From DASPWV01 sp046727855 (lineage in GTDB: Bacteria; Acidobacteriota; Vicinamibacteria; Vicinamibacterales; UBA2999), in contig JBKPDL010000116.1 of assembly GCA_046727855.1 (NCBI GenBank), positions 1-35,268 on the forward strand: 35,268 bases of DNA, in the 5' to 3' direction. This document shows positions 1 to 7,567 of the stretch, piece by piece. Position 1 is the first letter of the stretch. The number at the start of each line of letters is the position of its first letter. A model generated the notes under the pieces. The model had not been told where the DNA came from and made no database searches. It saw only the letters and a list, made by a program, of their open reading frames with translations. Both the position numbers and the translations under genes were made by a program.

Positions 1-169
1 CCTCGATGCGCGACGGCTCGAACTCGAACTTTCGCGCCACAACTTCTATGATGCGGGGCGCGGAGTCCGTGGCGGGGGCCTGCTCGGCCGACATCAACAC
101 CGGCCCGAGCAAGTGCGCCGTCCCCGCCACGGCCGCCGCAAGCAGAACCTGACGAACGCGCATAGACAT
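1..169 (-). CDS. Secreted cupredoxin-like protein, N-terminal part only
   Basis: The reverse strand reads from an ATG at 169 (a second ATG is at 163) through the left edge of the window, so only about 56 residues are present. The N-terminus is a signal peptide (MSMRVRQVLLAAAVAGTA followed by a hydrophobic stretch). After it comes IIEVVARKFEFEPSRIE, which resembles the first beta strand of cupredoxin domains of the cytochrome c oxidase subunit II / nitrous oxide reductase type (xxFxFxPxxI). A periplasmic copper-binding or electron-transfer role is inferred; the copper ligands would lie outside the window. It is on the same strand as the two-component operon but separated from it by a possible terminator. 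Confidence 0.6.
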   Translation of the reverse strand, partial: MSMRVRQVLLAAAVAGTAHLLGPVLMSAEQAPATDSAPRIIEVVARKFEFEPSRIE

Positions 170-214
170 GCAGTGACTGTAAGTGAGCAAGGCAGGTGCC
201 GTCTGTGTAATTGG

Positions 215-253
215 CGAAAAGCGGGCACTTCTCGCAGAAGGCGAGGCAAGTGC
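215..253 (-). terminator. Possible terminator after the two-component operon
   Basis: On the minus strand GCACTTGCCTCGC pairs with GCGAGAAGTGC (11 pairs with a 2-nt bulge, 5-nt loop, at 225-253). It is followed downstream by CCCGCTTTTCGCC. It sits between the response-regulator stop and the next minus-strand gene. The T run is short, so this is tentative. Confidence 0.45.
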
Positions 254-298
254 AGTTACGGCGCCTGTAATCGTTTACGAAGGACGTAAGTGACATCA

Positions 299-350
299 GA
301 ATCTGGGAGATGTGGAGGCCGAATCTCCACGTCACCAAATCTCCAGATTC
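299..350. repeat. AATCTGGAGAT-type inverted repeat, copy 1
   Basis: GAATCTGGGAGAT at 299-311 faces ATCTCCAGATTC at 339-350, with a further GAATCTCCAC copy between them. A longer cluster of the same motif follows the DUF4097 gene at 6510-6596. This copy sits directly after the response-regulator gene on its strand. Confidence 0.6.
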
Positions 351-355
351 GCGTT

Positions 356-1726
356 TCACGTTTCCTTATCGAACTTGTACTTCTGCAGGTAGTGGCTGAG
401 TGCGCGCTGGCTGATGCCCATCAACTCCGCGGCGTCCTTCTTCACACCCCCCGACTGCGACAGCGCGCGGCGAATCGTCTCCCGCTCGGCCCACTCGAGA
501 TTGGCGTGCAGTTTTGCTGACGGGAGACCGGTGGCCGCCGGCGCGACGGCGCCCATAAGCCAGATGGTTTCGCGAATCAGCCGCGGCCCCGTCGCGAGCA
601 CCACGGCGCGCTCGATGGTGTTCTCCAACTCACGGACGTTCCCCGGCCAATCGTACTGTTCGAGCTCGTTCATCAACGACGCATCGACGTCGTCGATGTG
701 CTTGCCGCTGTTCTGAGCGTAACGGCGAAGGAAGTGTTCCACCAGCAGCGGAATGTCCTCGCGCCGCTCGCGCAGCGGCGGAATCGTGATCGGAATCACG
801 TTCAGCCGGTAATACAAGTCCTCCTGGAATTTTCCGGCGCCGACGAGTTGCCTGAGATCGCGGTTGGTGGCCGCGATCACACGTACGTCCACTTTTTGCG
901 TGCGTTCGGAGCCGAGCGGCTCGAATTCGCGGTCCTGCAGCACGCGCAGCAGCTTGGCCTGGACCGCGGTGCTGATGGCGGCGATCTCGTCGAGAAAGAT
1001 GGTGCCGCCATCGGCGAGCGCAAAGCGTCCTTTCTTGGTGAACGTGGCGCCGGTAAACGCGCCGCGTACATGCCCGAACAACTCGGATTCGAGCAGCGTT
1101 TCCGGAATGGCGGCGCAGTTGACCTTGATCAACGGCATGTCGTGCTGTGCGCTGCGCGCGTGAATAGCACGCGCGACCAGTTCCTTGCCGGTCCCGGTTT
1201 CACCGGTCAGCAATACCGTGCTGCGCGACTGGGCCACGAGCTCGGCCCGCCTGATCACTTCGAGTACGGTACGGCTACGACCGACGAGACCGTAGTGATT
1301 GAACTCGGCATCGCGTTCGCTCAGCAGATAACGCAGGCCGGTTCGCGTGCGCTGCTCCTCGAGCAGCCGTCGTACGGTGACGATCAGCTCGTCCAGCTCG
1401 AAAGGTTTCTGCAGGTAATCGCGGGCGCCGAGCTTCATCGCCTCGACGGCGCTTTCGACGGTGCCATGCGCGGTCATCATCACGATGGCCGGCCGCTCGC
1501 CGTCGGGCGTCGAGGCCACCAGCTCGCGGATCACTTCCAGTCCGGTTCGCTCGGGCATCAGATAGTCAATCACCAGCAGATCGAACGAGCGCTCCATCAA
1601 CAGCCGTTGCGCTTCGAGCGCGCGCGGCGTGGTGACTACGTCGTGTCCTTCGTCGCGCAGCGCCCGGCCGATCGTCTTGAGGATCTTTTCCTCGTCGTCG
1701 GCGAGCAGAATGTTTCCGGAGGGCAT
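356..1726 (-). CDS. NtrC-family sigma-54-dependent response regulator
   Basis: This is a cytoplasmic transcription activator with the full three-domain layout. Positions are counted from the TTG codon at 1729, one codon before the chosen start. The receiver domain spans about 5-120, with acidic residues DDE at 11-13, phospho-acceptor Asp55 in VIDYLMPE and Lys108. The AAA+ domain has Walker A GETGTGKE at 176-183, the sigma-54 contact loop GAFTGA at 223-228, Walker B IFLDE at 244-248 and an R-finger region near YYRLN. A Fis-type helix-turn-helix lies at about 415-450. The ATG at 1726 is preferred over the TTG because it forms a TGATG overlap with the kinase stop codon, implying translational coupling. 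The partner is the kinase immediately upstream, and targets would be sigma-54 promoters, none of which I could identify here. Confidence 0.95.
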   Translation of the reverse strand: MPSGNILLADDEEKILKTIGRALRDEGHDVVTTPRALEAQRLLMERSFDLLVIDYLMPERTGLEVIRELVASTPDGERPAIVMMTAHGTVESAVEAMKLGARDYLQKPFELDELIVTVRRLLEEQRTRTGLRYLLSERDAEFNHYGLVGRSRTVLEVIRRAELVAQSRSTVLLTGETGTGKELVARAIHARSAQHDMPLIKVNCAAIPETLLESELFGHVRGAFTGATFTKKGRFALADGGTIFLDEIAAISTAVQAKLLRVLQDREFEPLGSERTQKVDVRVIAATNRDLRQLVGAGKFQEDLYYRLNVIPITIPPLRERREDIPLLVEHFLRRYAQNSGKHIDDVDASLMNELEQYDWPGNVRELENTIERAVVLATGPRLIRETIWLMGAVAPAATGLPSAKLHANLEWAERETIRRALSQSGGVKKDAAELMGISQRALSHYLQKYKFDKET

Positions 1727-3504
1727 CAATTGTTCCGAGGAGCGCGGTAGCTGTCGCCGAGCTCGATGCGAATGGTCGTCCCGCGTGCCGGTGTGCTGTG
1801 GACGACAATGGTGCCGCCGAGGCCATCGATGATGTTCTTGGCGATGGGGAGCCCCAGCCCGGTGCCGGCGCGTCTGGTGGTGAAGTATGGATCGAAGATG
1901 CGCGGCAGATCATCGGGCGCGATGCCCACGCCGTTGTCTTCGATCGAGATCGCCACGCGCCGATCCGCGATGCGCTCGGTGCCGAGCGCCACCGACGGCG
2001 CGCCGTCGCCGTTGCGTGCTGCCACCGCCTGGCGAGCGTTGGTGAGCAGATTGACGAGGACCGTGCGCAGTCGTTCGCTGTCGGTCTGCAGCGCCGGAAC
2101 GGAGGGATCGACTCGGACATCGACGCGCGGTTCCGGCTGCGCGGCTTCCACGGCGTTGGCGGCCGAGCGACAGAGCGCATTGATGTCCGTGGAGGACAGA
2201 TCGAACCGAATCGGTCTGGCGAAGTCGAGCACCTCGTTGACAACGCGATTCAGCCGCTCGATCTCACCGTTGATGTCGGCCGCGGAGTCGCGGATGTCAT
2301 CCGGGGTTGCGGTTTCCTGCGTCGCCTGCCGCAGCGCGCCCTTGATGATCATGAGCGGATTGCGAATCTCGTGAGCGATAACCGTTGACATCCGGCCGAG
2401 CGACGACAGGCGCTCGCGCTGCGTCGCCTCGCGCTGAAATCGCGCGATCGAGTCAATCAGCGTATTGAAGGTCGTCGCCAGCAGCCTGGCATCCTCGTCG
2501 TGCCAACCCCGCGTCCCGGCAATCGGAACCTTCTGCGTGAGGTCACCGGTTTGTGCCAGATCACGCATGTGGTGCGTAATGGTGGCGAGCGGGCGGGTGA
2601 TAGTGCGCGCCACACCGTAGCTGACGAGCACGGCCAGCAGCACAGTCACGACTGCGACGACGCCCAATCCCTTCTGAATGGCCGACAGAGTTCGCATCCG
2701 CTCGGTACGCGACCGCAGCACCAGGGCTTTCGGCGCCTCGCCGGGGACGGCGGCCTCGATCGACATGCTTGCCGGCAACGGCAGTGGCTTGACGAGAGCG
2801 GTGTATTCCACCGATGCGATCTCCACACGCGGTACGCGGCCGCCGCTGAGCAGTGAGGAGAGCAACCCATTGAACTCAGGCCCAAGCGTAGAGGCGCGAA
2901 CCTGGCCATTCACGGCAAACGCGATGTCGGCGCCGGTCAAGGCTTTGAATTGTTCCGCGCGCGTGTTGTCGAGCAAGTAGCCAACGGTAAGCGATCCAAG
3001 GAGTTCCGAACCGACCGTCACCGGAACACTGACCACCTGCATCACACCGCGTGGATGCGGTACGTGCGCCAACGCGAGACTGCCGCTCAGCGCCTTTCGG
3101 ACGCTCGAGGCGCGCGGCATATCCTCGTCGAGCGATTCGTCGCCGCCGAACGTCGCCAAAACGGCACCTGTGCGATCGGTGACGAGGAACGCGTCCGACC
3201 CCGCCTGTCGCCGGTATTCGTCCGCAATCGGTTGCACCGTGGGAGCGTCGCGCGTGCCCATGGCCGCTTTCAGCGTCGGAAGGTCCGCGATGAGCCGTGC
3301 CGTGAGTGTGAAACTCTCGAGCAGCGATGCGCGCTGCTGCTCGACGAGGTTCGCCGCTTCCGTGAGATCGCGTTCGAGCTCCGCTTCCGCTTCAGATCGC
3401 AATCGACTGCTGACGAAGTACACACCGGCGCCGATCGAAACGGTTGCCAGCAGAGTACTGGCCAGAAAAATGCGGTTCGTCAGCGAACCAAGCGCGCGTC
3501 TCAC
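1726..3504 (-). CDS. Membrane sensor histidine kinase with HAMP domain
   Basis: The protein of about 592 residues starts at a GTG that overlaps the upstream stop codon as GTGA. A transmembrane helix lies at about 12-32. A periplasmic sensor of about 230 residues follows, with a Cache/PAS-like pattern (FLVTDRTGAVLATFGG, VVSVPVTVGSELLGSLTVGYL). The second membrane helix is at about 278-298 and the HAMP domain at 300-352. The HisKA H-box is SSLGRMSTVIAHEIRNP with phospho-acceptor His377. The HATPase domain has N-box NLLTNA near 484-489, DNGVGI at 522-527 and GTGLGL at 546-551. It presumably phosphorylates the coupled NtrC-type regulator. Its ligand is unknown; the co-encoded copper-type protein and outer-membrane protein suggest an envelope or redox signal, which is inference. 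Confidence 0.93.
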   Translation of the reverse strand: MRRALGSLTNRIFLASTLLATVSIGAGVYFVSSRLRSEAEAELERDLTEAANLVEQQRASLLESFTLTARLIADLPTLKAAMGTRDAPTVQPIADEYRRQAGSDAFLVTDRTGAVLATFGGDESLDEDMPRASSVRKALSGSLALAHVPHPRGVMQVVSVPVTVGSELLGSLTVGYLLDNTRAEQFKALTGADIAFAVNGQVRASTLGPEFNGLLSSLLSGGRVPRVEIASVEYTALVKPLPLPASMSIEAAVPGEAPKALVLRSRTERMRTLSAIQKGLGVVAVVTVLLAVLVSYGVARTITRPLATITHHMRDLAQTGDLTQKVPIAGTRGWHDEDARLLATTFNTLIDSIARFQREATQRERLSSLGRMSTVIAHEIRNPLMIIKGALRQATQETATPDDIRDSAADINGEIERLNRVVNEVLDFARPIRFDLSSTDINALCRSAANAVEAAQPEPRVDVRVDPSVPALQTDSERLRTVLVNLLTNARQAVAARNGDGAPSVALGTERIADRRVAISIEDNGVGIAPDDLPRIFDPYFTTRRAGTGLGLPIAKNIIDGLGGTIVVHSTPARGTTIRIELGDSYRAPRNN

Positions 3505-4175
3505 GGGATGACGAGCTCCAGATCCACCGCACTTCCTGCCGGGAGCGTAACCGGGCGCGAGATGCGCGGTTCACCCTCGTACCAGCCGACAACTGTGTAG
3601 GTGCCCGGCGGCACGTCACCGATACGAAACCGCCCTTCTGGATCGGTCACGTCGAAAAACGGATGGTTGAAGACGACGATGAACGCGCTCATGTGCGAGT
3701 GAATCTCACAAAAGACACGCACGACGCCCGGCCGATCGAAGCGGATCGCCTTGGAATGACCCGCAGCGTAGCGTCCGAGATCGAAACGCCTGGTTTTCGA
3801 GAGCGAGAAGACGTTGTGATACGTCTTGTCGCTGTTGGGAAAGTCCACTCGCGTCCCGGTCATCACGGCAAGGACGTGCGGCACGAACGTTTCGTTGCGC
3901 TGATCCATCACCGCGCGCGACAACTCGCGTTCTTCAAACGCCCCCTGCGGGGCGGACTCGAGATACACGACGCCGCGGCGCAGGTCCGGCATATCGCGAG
4001 GACCGGGCGCGCCAGGCTCCGCCACGTCGGGTCGCCTCTCGGGGGCCTTGGCGACGCGGCGGATGTCGAGGCGCCCCTGAATCGCGCCACGCGCCTGCTC
4101 GACTTCTCCGTCCACAGAGGAGACGGCCGCGAGCACTCCTGCCGTCACGATCGCGGCGAAAATCAGGGTCCTCAT
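3501..4175 (-). CDS. Secreted cupredoxin-like protein with carboxypeptidase-regulatory-like domain
   Basis: The chosen ATG gives 224 residues and begins with a signal peptide (MRTLIFAAIVTAGVLAAVSS). The middle domain carries the pattern of a type 1 copper site: His120 (TYHNVFS), Cys156, His159/His161 and Met162 in FCEIHSHM. This resembles plastocyanin-like proteins often annotated as methylamine utilization proteins. Residues 178-224 (DPEGRFRIGDVPPGTYTVVGWYEGEP) form a small beta-sandwich of the carboxypeptidase-regulatory type. The start overlaps the barrel-protein stop as TGATG and the stop overlaps the kinase start as GTGA, so it is the second gene of a coupled operon. Copper binding is predicted from the motif; an electron-transfer or sensing role is inference. 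Confidence 0.85.
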   Translation of the reverse strand: MRTLIFAAIVTAGVLAAVSSVDGEVEQARGAIQGRLDIRRVAKAPERRPDVAEPGAPGPRDMPDLRRGVVYLESAPQGAFEERELSRAVMDQRNETFVPHVLAVMTGTRVDFPNSDKTYHNVFSLSKTRRFDLGRYAAGHSKAIRFDRPGVVRVFCEIHSHMSAFIVVFNHPFFDVTDPEGRFRIGDVPPGTYTVVGWYEGEPRISRPVTLPAGSAVDLELVIP

Positions 4176-5365
4176 CAAAACCAATACACGACCTGCACGG
4201 CGCCGAGCGAATCGTGCCGCACGCGTCCGGCGTCGCGATGATTGCGCTGCCACGATCCTTTGAGCATCAGGTTGCGCACGATCGACCACCCGGCGCCGAG
4301 TTCGAGACGGGTGACGGGCGCTTCCCAACGCTCGATCCGCGAGCCCGACGTCAGTTTGTTGAAGCCAAGATGTTCGATGCGTCCGGCGAGATGGACGCCG
4401 GGGATGACGCGATAGCGCGCTTCGCCGCGTAGCGCCGTGGCATGAAGTGCGCCCGCAGTAAACGGCAACGGCAACGCCCACCGCGACCACACGACCTCAC
4501 CGCGCCCGAGGAACCGTCCCGCGGAGTATTCCGCATCGACGCCGACGCCACGCTGCACTCCACTGCTGACCTCGGCGCCGGGGGTCAGCGACGGCTGCAA
4601 ATTTCCACTCAAAAAGGCGCCGCGCGCGCCGGAGAATCCGATGGCCAGGCCGGGTGTGGCATGCAGCACCACCCGTCCTGCAATCTGCTGGCTTCCGTTG
4701 TGGTCGTCAAGACCGGGGTTGGACAACGAACCCGTCGTCACCGCGCCGGTCCACTCGATGGGACCGTTGATCCCGTGCACCTGAACGCCGATATCCCGAT
4801 GAAACGCGTTGACCAGCGGCAGGCCCGGCCCAGGCGTGGGATTGCCGAGTTCGAAACTCGAACGCCAGCCTCGCCCGCGCATGCGCCACAACTCTTCTGC
4901 GGTTTCCGGCATCGCGTCGGATCGCAGCGACGTTAGGTACTGGTAGCCCAGCGGATAACCGATCAGGATGTTCCCGGTGCTGTACCCGCCACGGCCGAAG
5001 GCGCCAAAGGTCGGCGGCACGCGTCCGACCTGGATATCGAGCCGGCGCGACGGCCACGGCCGAATTCGCGCATACAGGGCGAATGCGTTGAACGGGTCAC
5101 CGCGGTCGATGTGGATTTCGCTGAGGAACTGCAGCCGCGCGTGGGCGCGGACTTCGGTGGTCACCCCAATCCGGAGATTGCGGAGGGCGTTGTACTCGTA
5201 ATCCGTGTAGTTGAAAAACCCAGGGTCCTCCGGCCCTGCCGTCGCGGTGAGCTCGCCGCCAATGACCACGTGACCGCCCGCAATCGCGATGGGCTCCGAC
5301 GGGAGGCTTTGCGCGTGGACGGTCGCCGCGACGCCTAATAAGGCACAAAAAACAATGGTGCGCAC
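4175..5365 (-). CDS. Putative outer-membrane beta-barrel (porin-like) protein
   Basis: From the GTG at 5365 the product is 396 residues. It starts with a signal peptide (VRTIVFCALLGVAATVHAQS, cleavage expected after AHA-like TVHA). The rest is alternating hydrophobic/polar strands rich in Gly and aromatic residues (RLQFLSEIHIDRGD, RLDIQVGRVPPTFGAFGRGG). The protein ends VQVVYWF, with the terminal aromatic typical of barrels inserted by BamA. Open frame continues upstream to 5482, but that part would overlap the divergent gene and lacks signal-peptide character. It is the first gene of the operon with the copper-type protein and the two-component system. Its substrate is unknown. Confidence 0.72.
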   Translation of the reverse strand: MRTIVFCALLGVAATVHAQSLPSEPIAIAGGHVVIGGELTATAGPEDPGFFNYTDYEYNALRNLRIGVTTEVRAHARLQFLSEIHIDRGDPFNAFALYARIRPWPSRRLDIQVGRVPPTFGAFGRGGYSTGNILIGYPLGYQYLTSLRSDAMPETAEELWRMRGRGWRSSFELGNPTPGPGLPLVNAFHRDIGVQVHGINGPIEWTGAVTTGSLSNPGLDDHNGSQQIAGRVVLHATPGLAIGFSGARGAFLSGNLQPSLTPGAEVSSGVQRGVGVDAEYSAGRFLGRGEVVWSRWALPLPFTAGALHATALRGEARYRVIPGVHLAGRIEHLGFNKLTSGSRIERWEAPVTRLELGAGWSIVRNLMLKGSWQRNHRDAGRVRHDSLGAVQVVYWF

Positions 5366-5404
5366 AGGTGTAGCCGGATAAGCCGAGGCGCGCGGCCCGT
5401 GGCC

Positions 5405-5412
5405 AGTATAAT
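5405..5412. promoter_or_regulatory. Overlapping divergent -10 elements
   Basis: The plus strand reads TATAAT at 5407-5412, ending 6 nt before the GTG of the DUF2203 gene. The minus strand reads TATACT at 5410-5405, about 40 nt upstream of the barrel-protein GTG. The two -10 boxes share the same TATA core. No good -35 hexamer is seen 17 nt upstream on the plus strand. Confidence 0.6.
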
Positions 5413-5418
5413 CCTCAC

Positions 5419-5772
5419 GTGGAATCGCAGCAGCCCGGGCGCCGGATCTTCTCGCTGGCGGAGGCGCGCGCCCTGCTGCCACAGGTCAAGGCGCTCACGG
5501 CCGACGCCGTCCGGCAAGTCGATCGCCTCACCGCCGACCTGCAGCAGATTCCTGAAACGGATACCGGGCGCGCGGACGTTGGATCCATGATCGAAACTGC
5601 CGTGCGCGACTGGAGCCGCGCCATCGAGGCGATGGGACTGGAGGCAAAAGGCCTTTGGCTCGTGGACTTCGACAACGGGCAGGGGTACTACTGCTGGTGT
5701 TATCCCGAGGAAACGGTCTCGCACTTCCACGACTACGATGGAGGATTCCGGGGCCGCATGAAAATCGTCTGA
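5419..5772 (+). CDS. DUF2203 family protein
   Basis: A 117-residue cytoplasmic protein starting with GTG. The family pattern is clear: RIFSLAEARALLPQVKAL at the N-terminus, then a helical segment, then GLWLVDFDNGQGYYCWCYPEETVSHFHDYDGGFRGR at the C-terminus. The function of DUF2203 is not established. The start codon lies 6 nt after a perfect TATAAT, so the transcript would be almost leaderless. The DUF4097 gene follows after 5 bases, suggesting one transcript. Confidence 0.85.
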   Translation: MESQQPGRRIFSLAEARALLPQVKALTADAVRQVDRLTADLQQIPETDTGRADVGSMIETAVRDWSRAIEAMGLEAKGLWLVDFDNGQGYYCWCYPEETVSHFHDYDGGFRGRMKIV

Positions 5773-5777
5773 TTGCG

Positions 5778-6509
5778 GTGCGGGCGTCGGCACTGATCGT
5801 CGCGCTCGCACTGCCGCAGCTTGCTGGCGCCGCGACCGATCGTCAAACCCGTCTCCTTGCATTCCCCGCGGCTGGCACCCTTAGTATCGAGATCACGATC
5901 GGCAACGTCGCAATCGAAGGGTCGCCACGTACTGACGCCGCAATCGAGATCGTCCGGCATGCGCCGAACGACGAAGCGCTCAAGCGCATTCCGATCGAGA
6001 TAGAAGAAACCGCGAGCGATATTCGCGTGCGCGGACACCAAACCGACGGCGGCACGGATCCCGCGTTTCGCACCGACATCACGCTACGGGTCCCGCTCTC
6101 CGCACGGTTAGGGTCGGTGCGCGTCCTCGAGGGTCGATTGAGGCTCAGCAATCTGCAGGGCGCAATCAACGCCGATGTGCGGCGCGGAGCCATAACTGCG
6201 AGTGACATATCGGGCGCGATCCGGCTGGAGACGGGCATTGGCGACATTACCGTGGAGCGCGCGAAATTGAGCGCCGATGGTCTGCTGCGGCTGCGCGCCT
6301 TCAATGGGGATGTGAGGCTCCTGCTCGCCGAGCGGCCGGCCGATGCGCGCGTCATGGCGCTCGCGCTCAACGGGACGATCGAATCCACGATTCCCTTGAC
6401 AATGAAGGACACCTGGGGACCGCGGTGGGGCGAGGCGACGTTAGGAAAGGGTGAACCGGTGATCTCGTTGGACGTGGTCACCGGGAAGATAGTGATACGG
6501 ACTCCGTGA
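5778..6509 (+). CDS. Secreted DUF4097-type beta-strand repeat protein
   Basis: The frame is open from 5655, but the first part is a shadow of the preceding gene. The GTG at 5778 gives a clean signal peptide (VRASALIVALALPQLAGA) and 243 residues. The mature protein is a run of short beta strands with repeated small turns (GSVRVLEGRLRLSNLQGAIN, GAITASDISGAIRLETGIGDITVE), the hallmark of DUF4097/putative-adhesin beta-helix proteins. The C-terminus ends VVTGKIVIRTP. The family is envelope-exposed, but its molecular role is not known. Confidence 0.78.
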   Translation: MRASALIVALALPQLAGAATDRQTRLLAFPAAGTLSIEITIGNVAIEGSPRTDAAIEIVRHAPNDEALKRIPIEIEETASDIRVRGHQTDGGTDPAFRTDITLRVPLSARLGSVRVLEGRLRLSNLQGAINADVRRGAITASDISGAIRLETGIGDITVERAKLSADGLLRLRAFNGDVRLLLAERPADARVMALALNGTIESTIPLTMKDTWGPRWGEATLGKGEPVISLDVVTGKIVIRTP

Positions 6510-6783
6510 ATCTGGAAATTGTGAAATTTGGCAATGATTAGATCTCCAAATCTCCAGATTTGCTCCAAATCTCCAGATCTCGAGATCTCCAGATTAACGT
6601 TTCAGTTTTCTTTGCGCGTCTCGGGAATGCGATGAGCTCGAGGCGACCTTTTCATTCGTTATAGATGTCGCGCGCGGCCAGCTCCCGATTGGAAAGCCGC
6701 GAGCGCAGCGCCAGATCGGCCAGTCGCAGTTTGCTGTCCACGGCCCTAACTGCTTCTTGACAGCCGGCGAAACGGCCACTAAA
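6510..6783. repeat. Gene-free stretch with AATCTCCAGAT repeat cluster
   Basis: Positions 6510-6596 hold at least four copies of a motif like AATCTCCAGAT in both orientations, including the palindrome AGATCTCGAGATCT. The last copy runs into AACGTTTCAGTTTTCTTT, which resembles the junction after copy 1 near 350. From 6600 to 6783 I see no gene that I trust. The minus-strand frame over 6594-6947 has no family signature and no ribosome site. Confidence 0.6.
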
Positions 6784-6818
6784 TTCATATAGTTGAAACG
6801 GTATTCCATATAGTGGAA
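6784..6818. promoter_or_regulatory. Paired IclR-type operator
   Basis: Two related palindromes are present: TTCATATAGTTGAA at 6784-6797 and TTCCATATAGTGGAA at 6804-6818. Their common core ATATAGT recurs exactly 21 bp apart (6787 and 6808), so both lie on the same DNA face. The second contains the GTG start of the IclR gene. Autoregulation is inferred from position and symmetry. Confidence 0.65.
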
Positions 6819-7556
6819 AAGAAGACTGCGGCGACCACCTCCATAGACAAAGCGCTGGAGGTCTGTGAGGCGCTCAGCGCGAGCCCCCGTGGTATGAGCC
6901 TGTCGGACCTCGCGCGCGCTCTGCGTCAACCTCCATCCAGCGTCCATCGGCTGCTCGCCGTCCTGCGTCGTCGCGGGTTCGTCCGTCAGGATGACGACAC
7001 CCAGAGATATTGCCTAACGTTGAAGATGCTCGATCTCAGCTTTAGATCTCTCGGCCGGTCGGAGCTGCGGCTACATGCCTACCCGCTCATGCGCGAGTAT
7101 GTTTTGCGGACCTCGCAGCGAGGTTTTATCGCGATTCCCGCGTCCGGCGAGGTGACGTATTTGTGGCCGACAGGGCCGGACGAAGTCGCGATGCACACGG
7201 TGTACGGCAAAGAAATGCCGAGCCACTGCGCCCTGTACTTCTCGCCCCGGCAGGCGACCCGGCGTCTAAGTTGCCTTCGGTTGGTCAGGGCAGACGACCT
7301 AATAAGCGCGGATTCTAGGATGGTGCGGCTAGGGCCGCCGCCGGTGGAACCCGATGCCCTGCAGCGGCTTTACTGCACGTGTGCGCCTGTCAGGGATTAT
7401 ACGGGCGCTGAGGTCGCACGTGTCGGCTTTTTTGGGCATGGGCCCGACGACCGGCCTATCCTCACGGAACATCACAAGGGCGCGTGGGATCTGGCGCGCC
7501 GTATCTCGATGCGGATCGGGTACTTGCCGCCGAGTGAAATTTTGACGGCTTCATAG
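6813..7556 (+). CDS. IclR-family transcriptional regulator
   Basis: A 247-residue DNA-binding protein from a GTG start. The N-terminal winged helix (about 10-70) has the family pattern: SIDKALEVCEALSASPRGMSL, then DLARALRQPPSSVHRLLAVLRRRGFV. The rest matches the IclR effector-binding domain (about 85-245), although the ligand pocket sequence is divergent and the effector cannot be predicted. The start codon lies inside a palindrome that is probably its own operator. The stop codon overlaps the Shine-Dalgarno sequence of the following ferredoxin gene, so the two are likely co-transcribed. Confidence 0.85.
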   Translation: MEKKTAATTSIDKALEVCEALSASPRGMSLSDLARALRQPPSSVHRLLAVLRRRGFVRQDDDTQRYCLTLKMLDLSFRSLGRSELRLHAYPLMREYVLRTSQRGFIAIPASGEVTYLWPTGPDEVAMHTVYGKEMPSHCALYFSPRQATRRLSCLRLVRADDLISADSRMVRLGPPPVEPDALQRLYCTCAPVRDYTGAEVARVGFFGHGPDDRPILTEHHKGAWDLARRISMRIGYLPPSEILTAS

Positions 7557-7560
7557 GAGG
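7555..7560 (+). promoter_or_regulatory. AGGAGG ribosome site deciding a TTG start
   Basis: A perfect AGGAGG lies 7 nt before TTG at 7568 and overlaps the IclR stop codon TAG (7554-7556). It supports the TTG start of the ferredoxin. Confidence 0.8.
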
Positions 7561-7567
7561 GGCGGAT

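Noticed and set aside
698..1750. Long plus-strand open frame opposite the response regulator
   Set aside because: It is the antisense shadow of a fully conserved NtrC-type gene in high-GC DNA. It has no family motif and no ribosome site.
6594..6947. Minus-strand 117-codon frame between DUF4097 and IclR
   Set aside because: It overlaps the IclR start and operator, includes repeat sequence and shows no recognisable domain.
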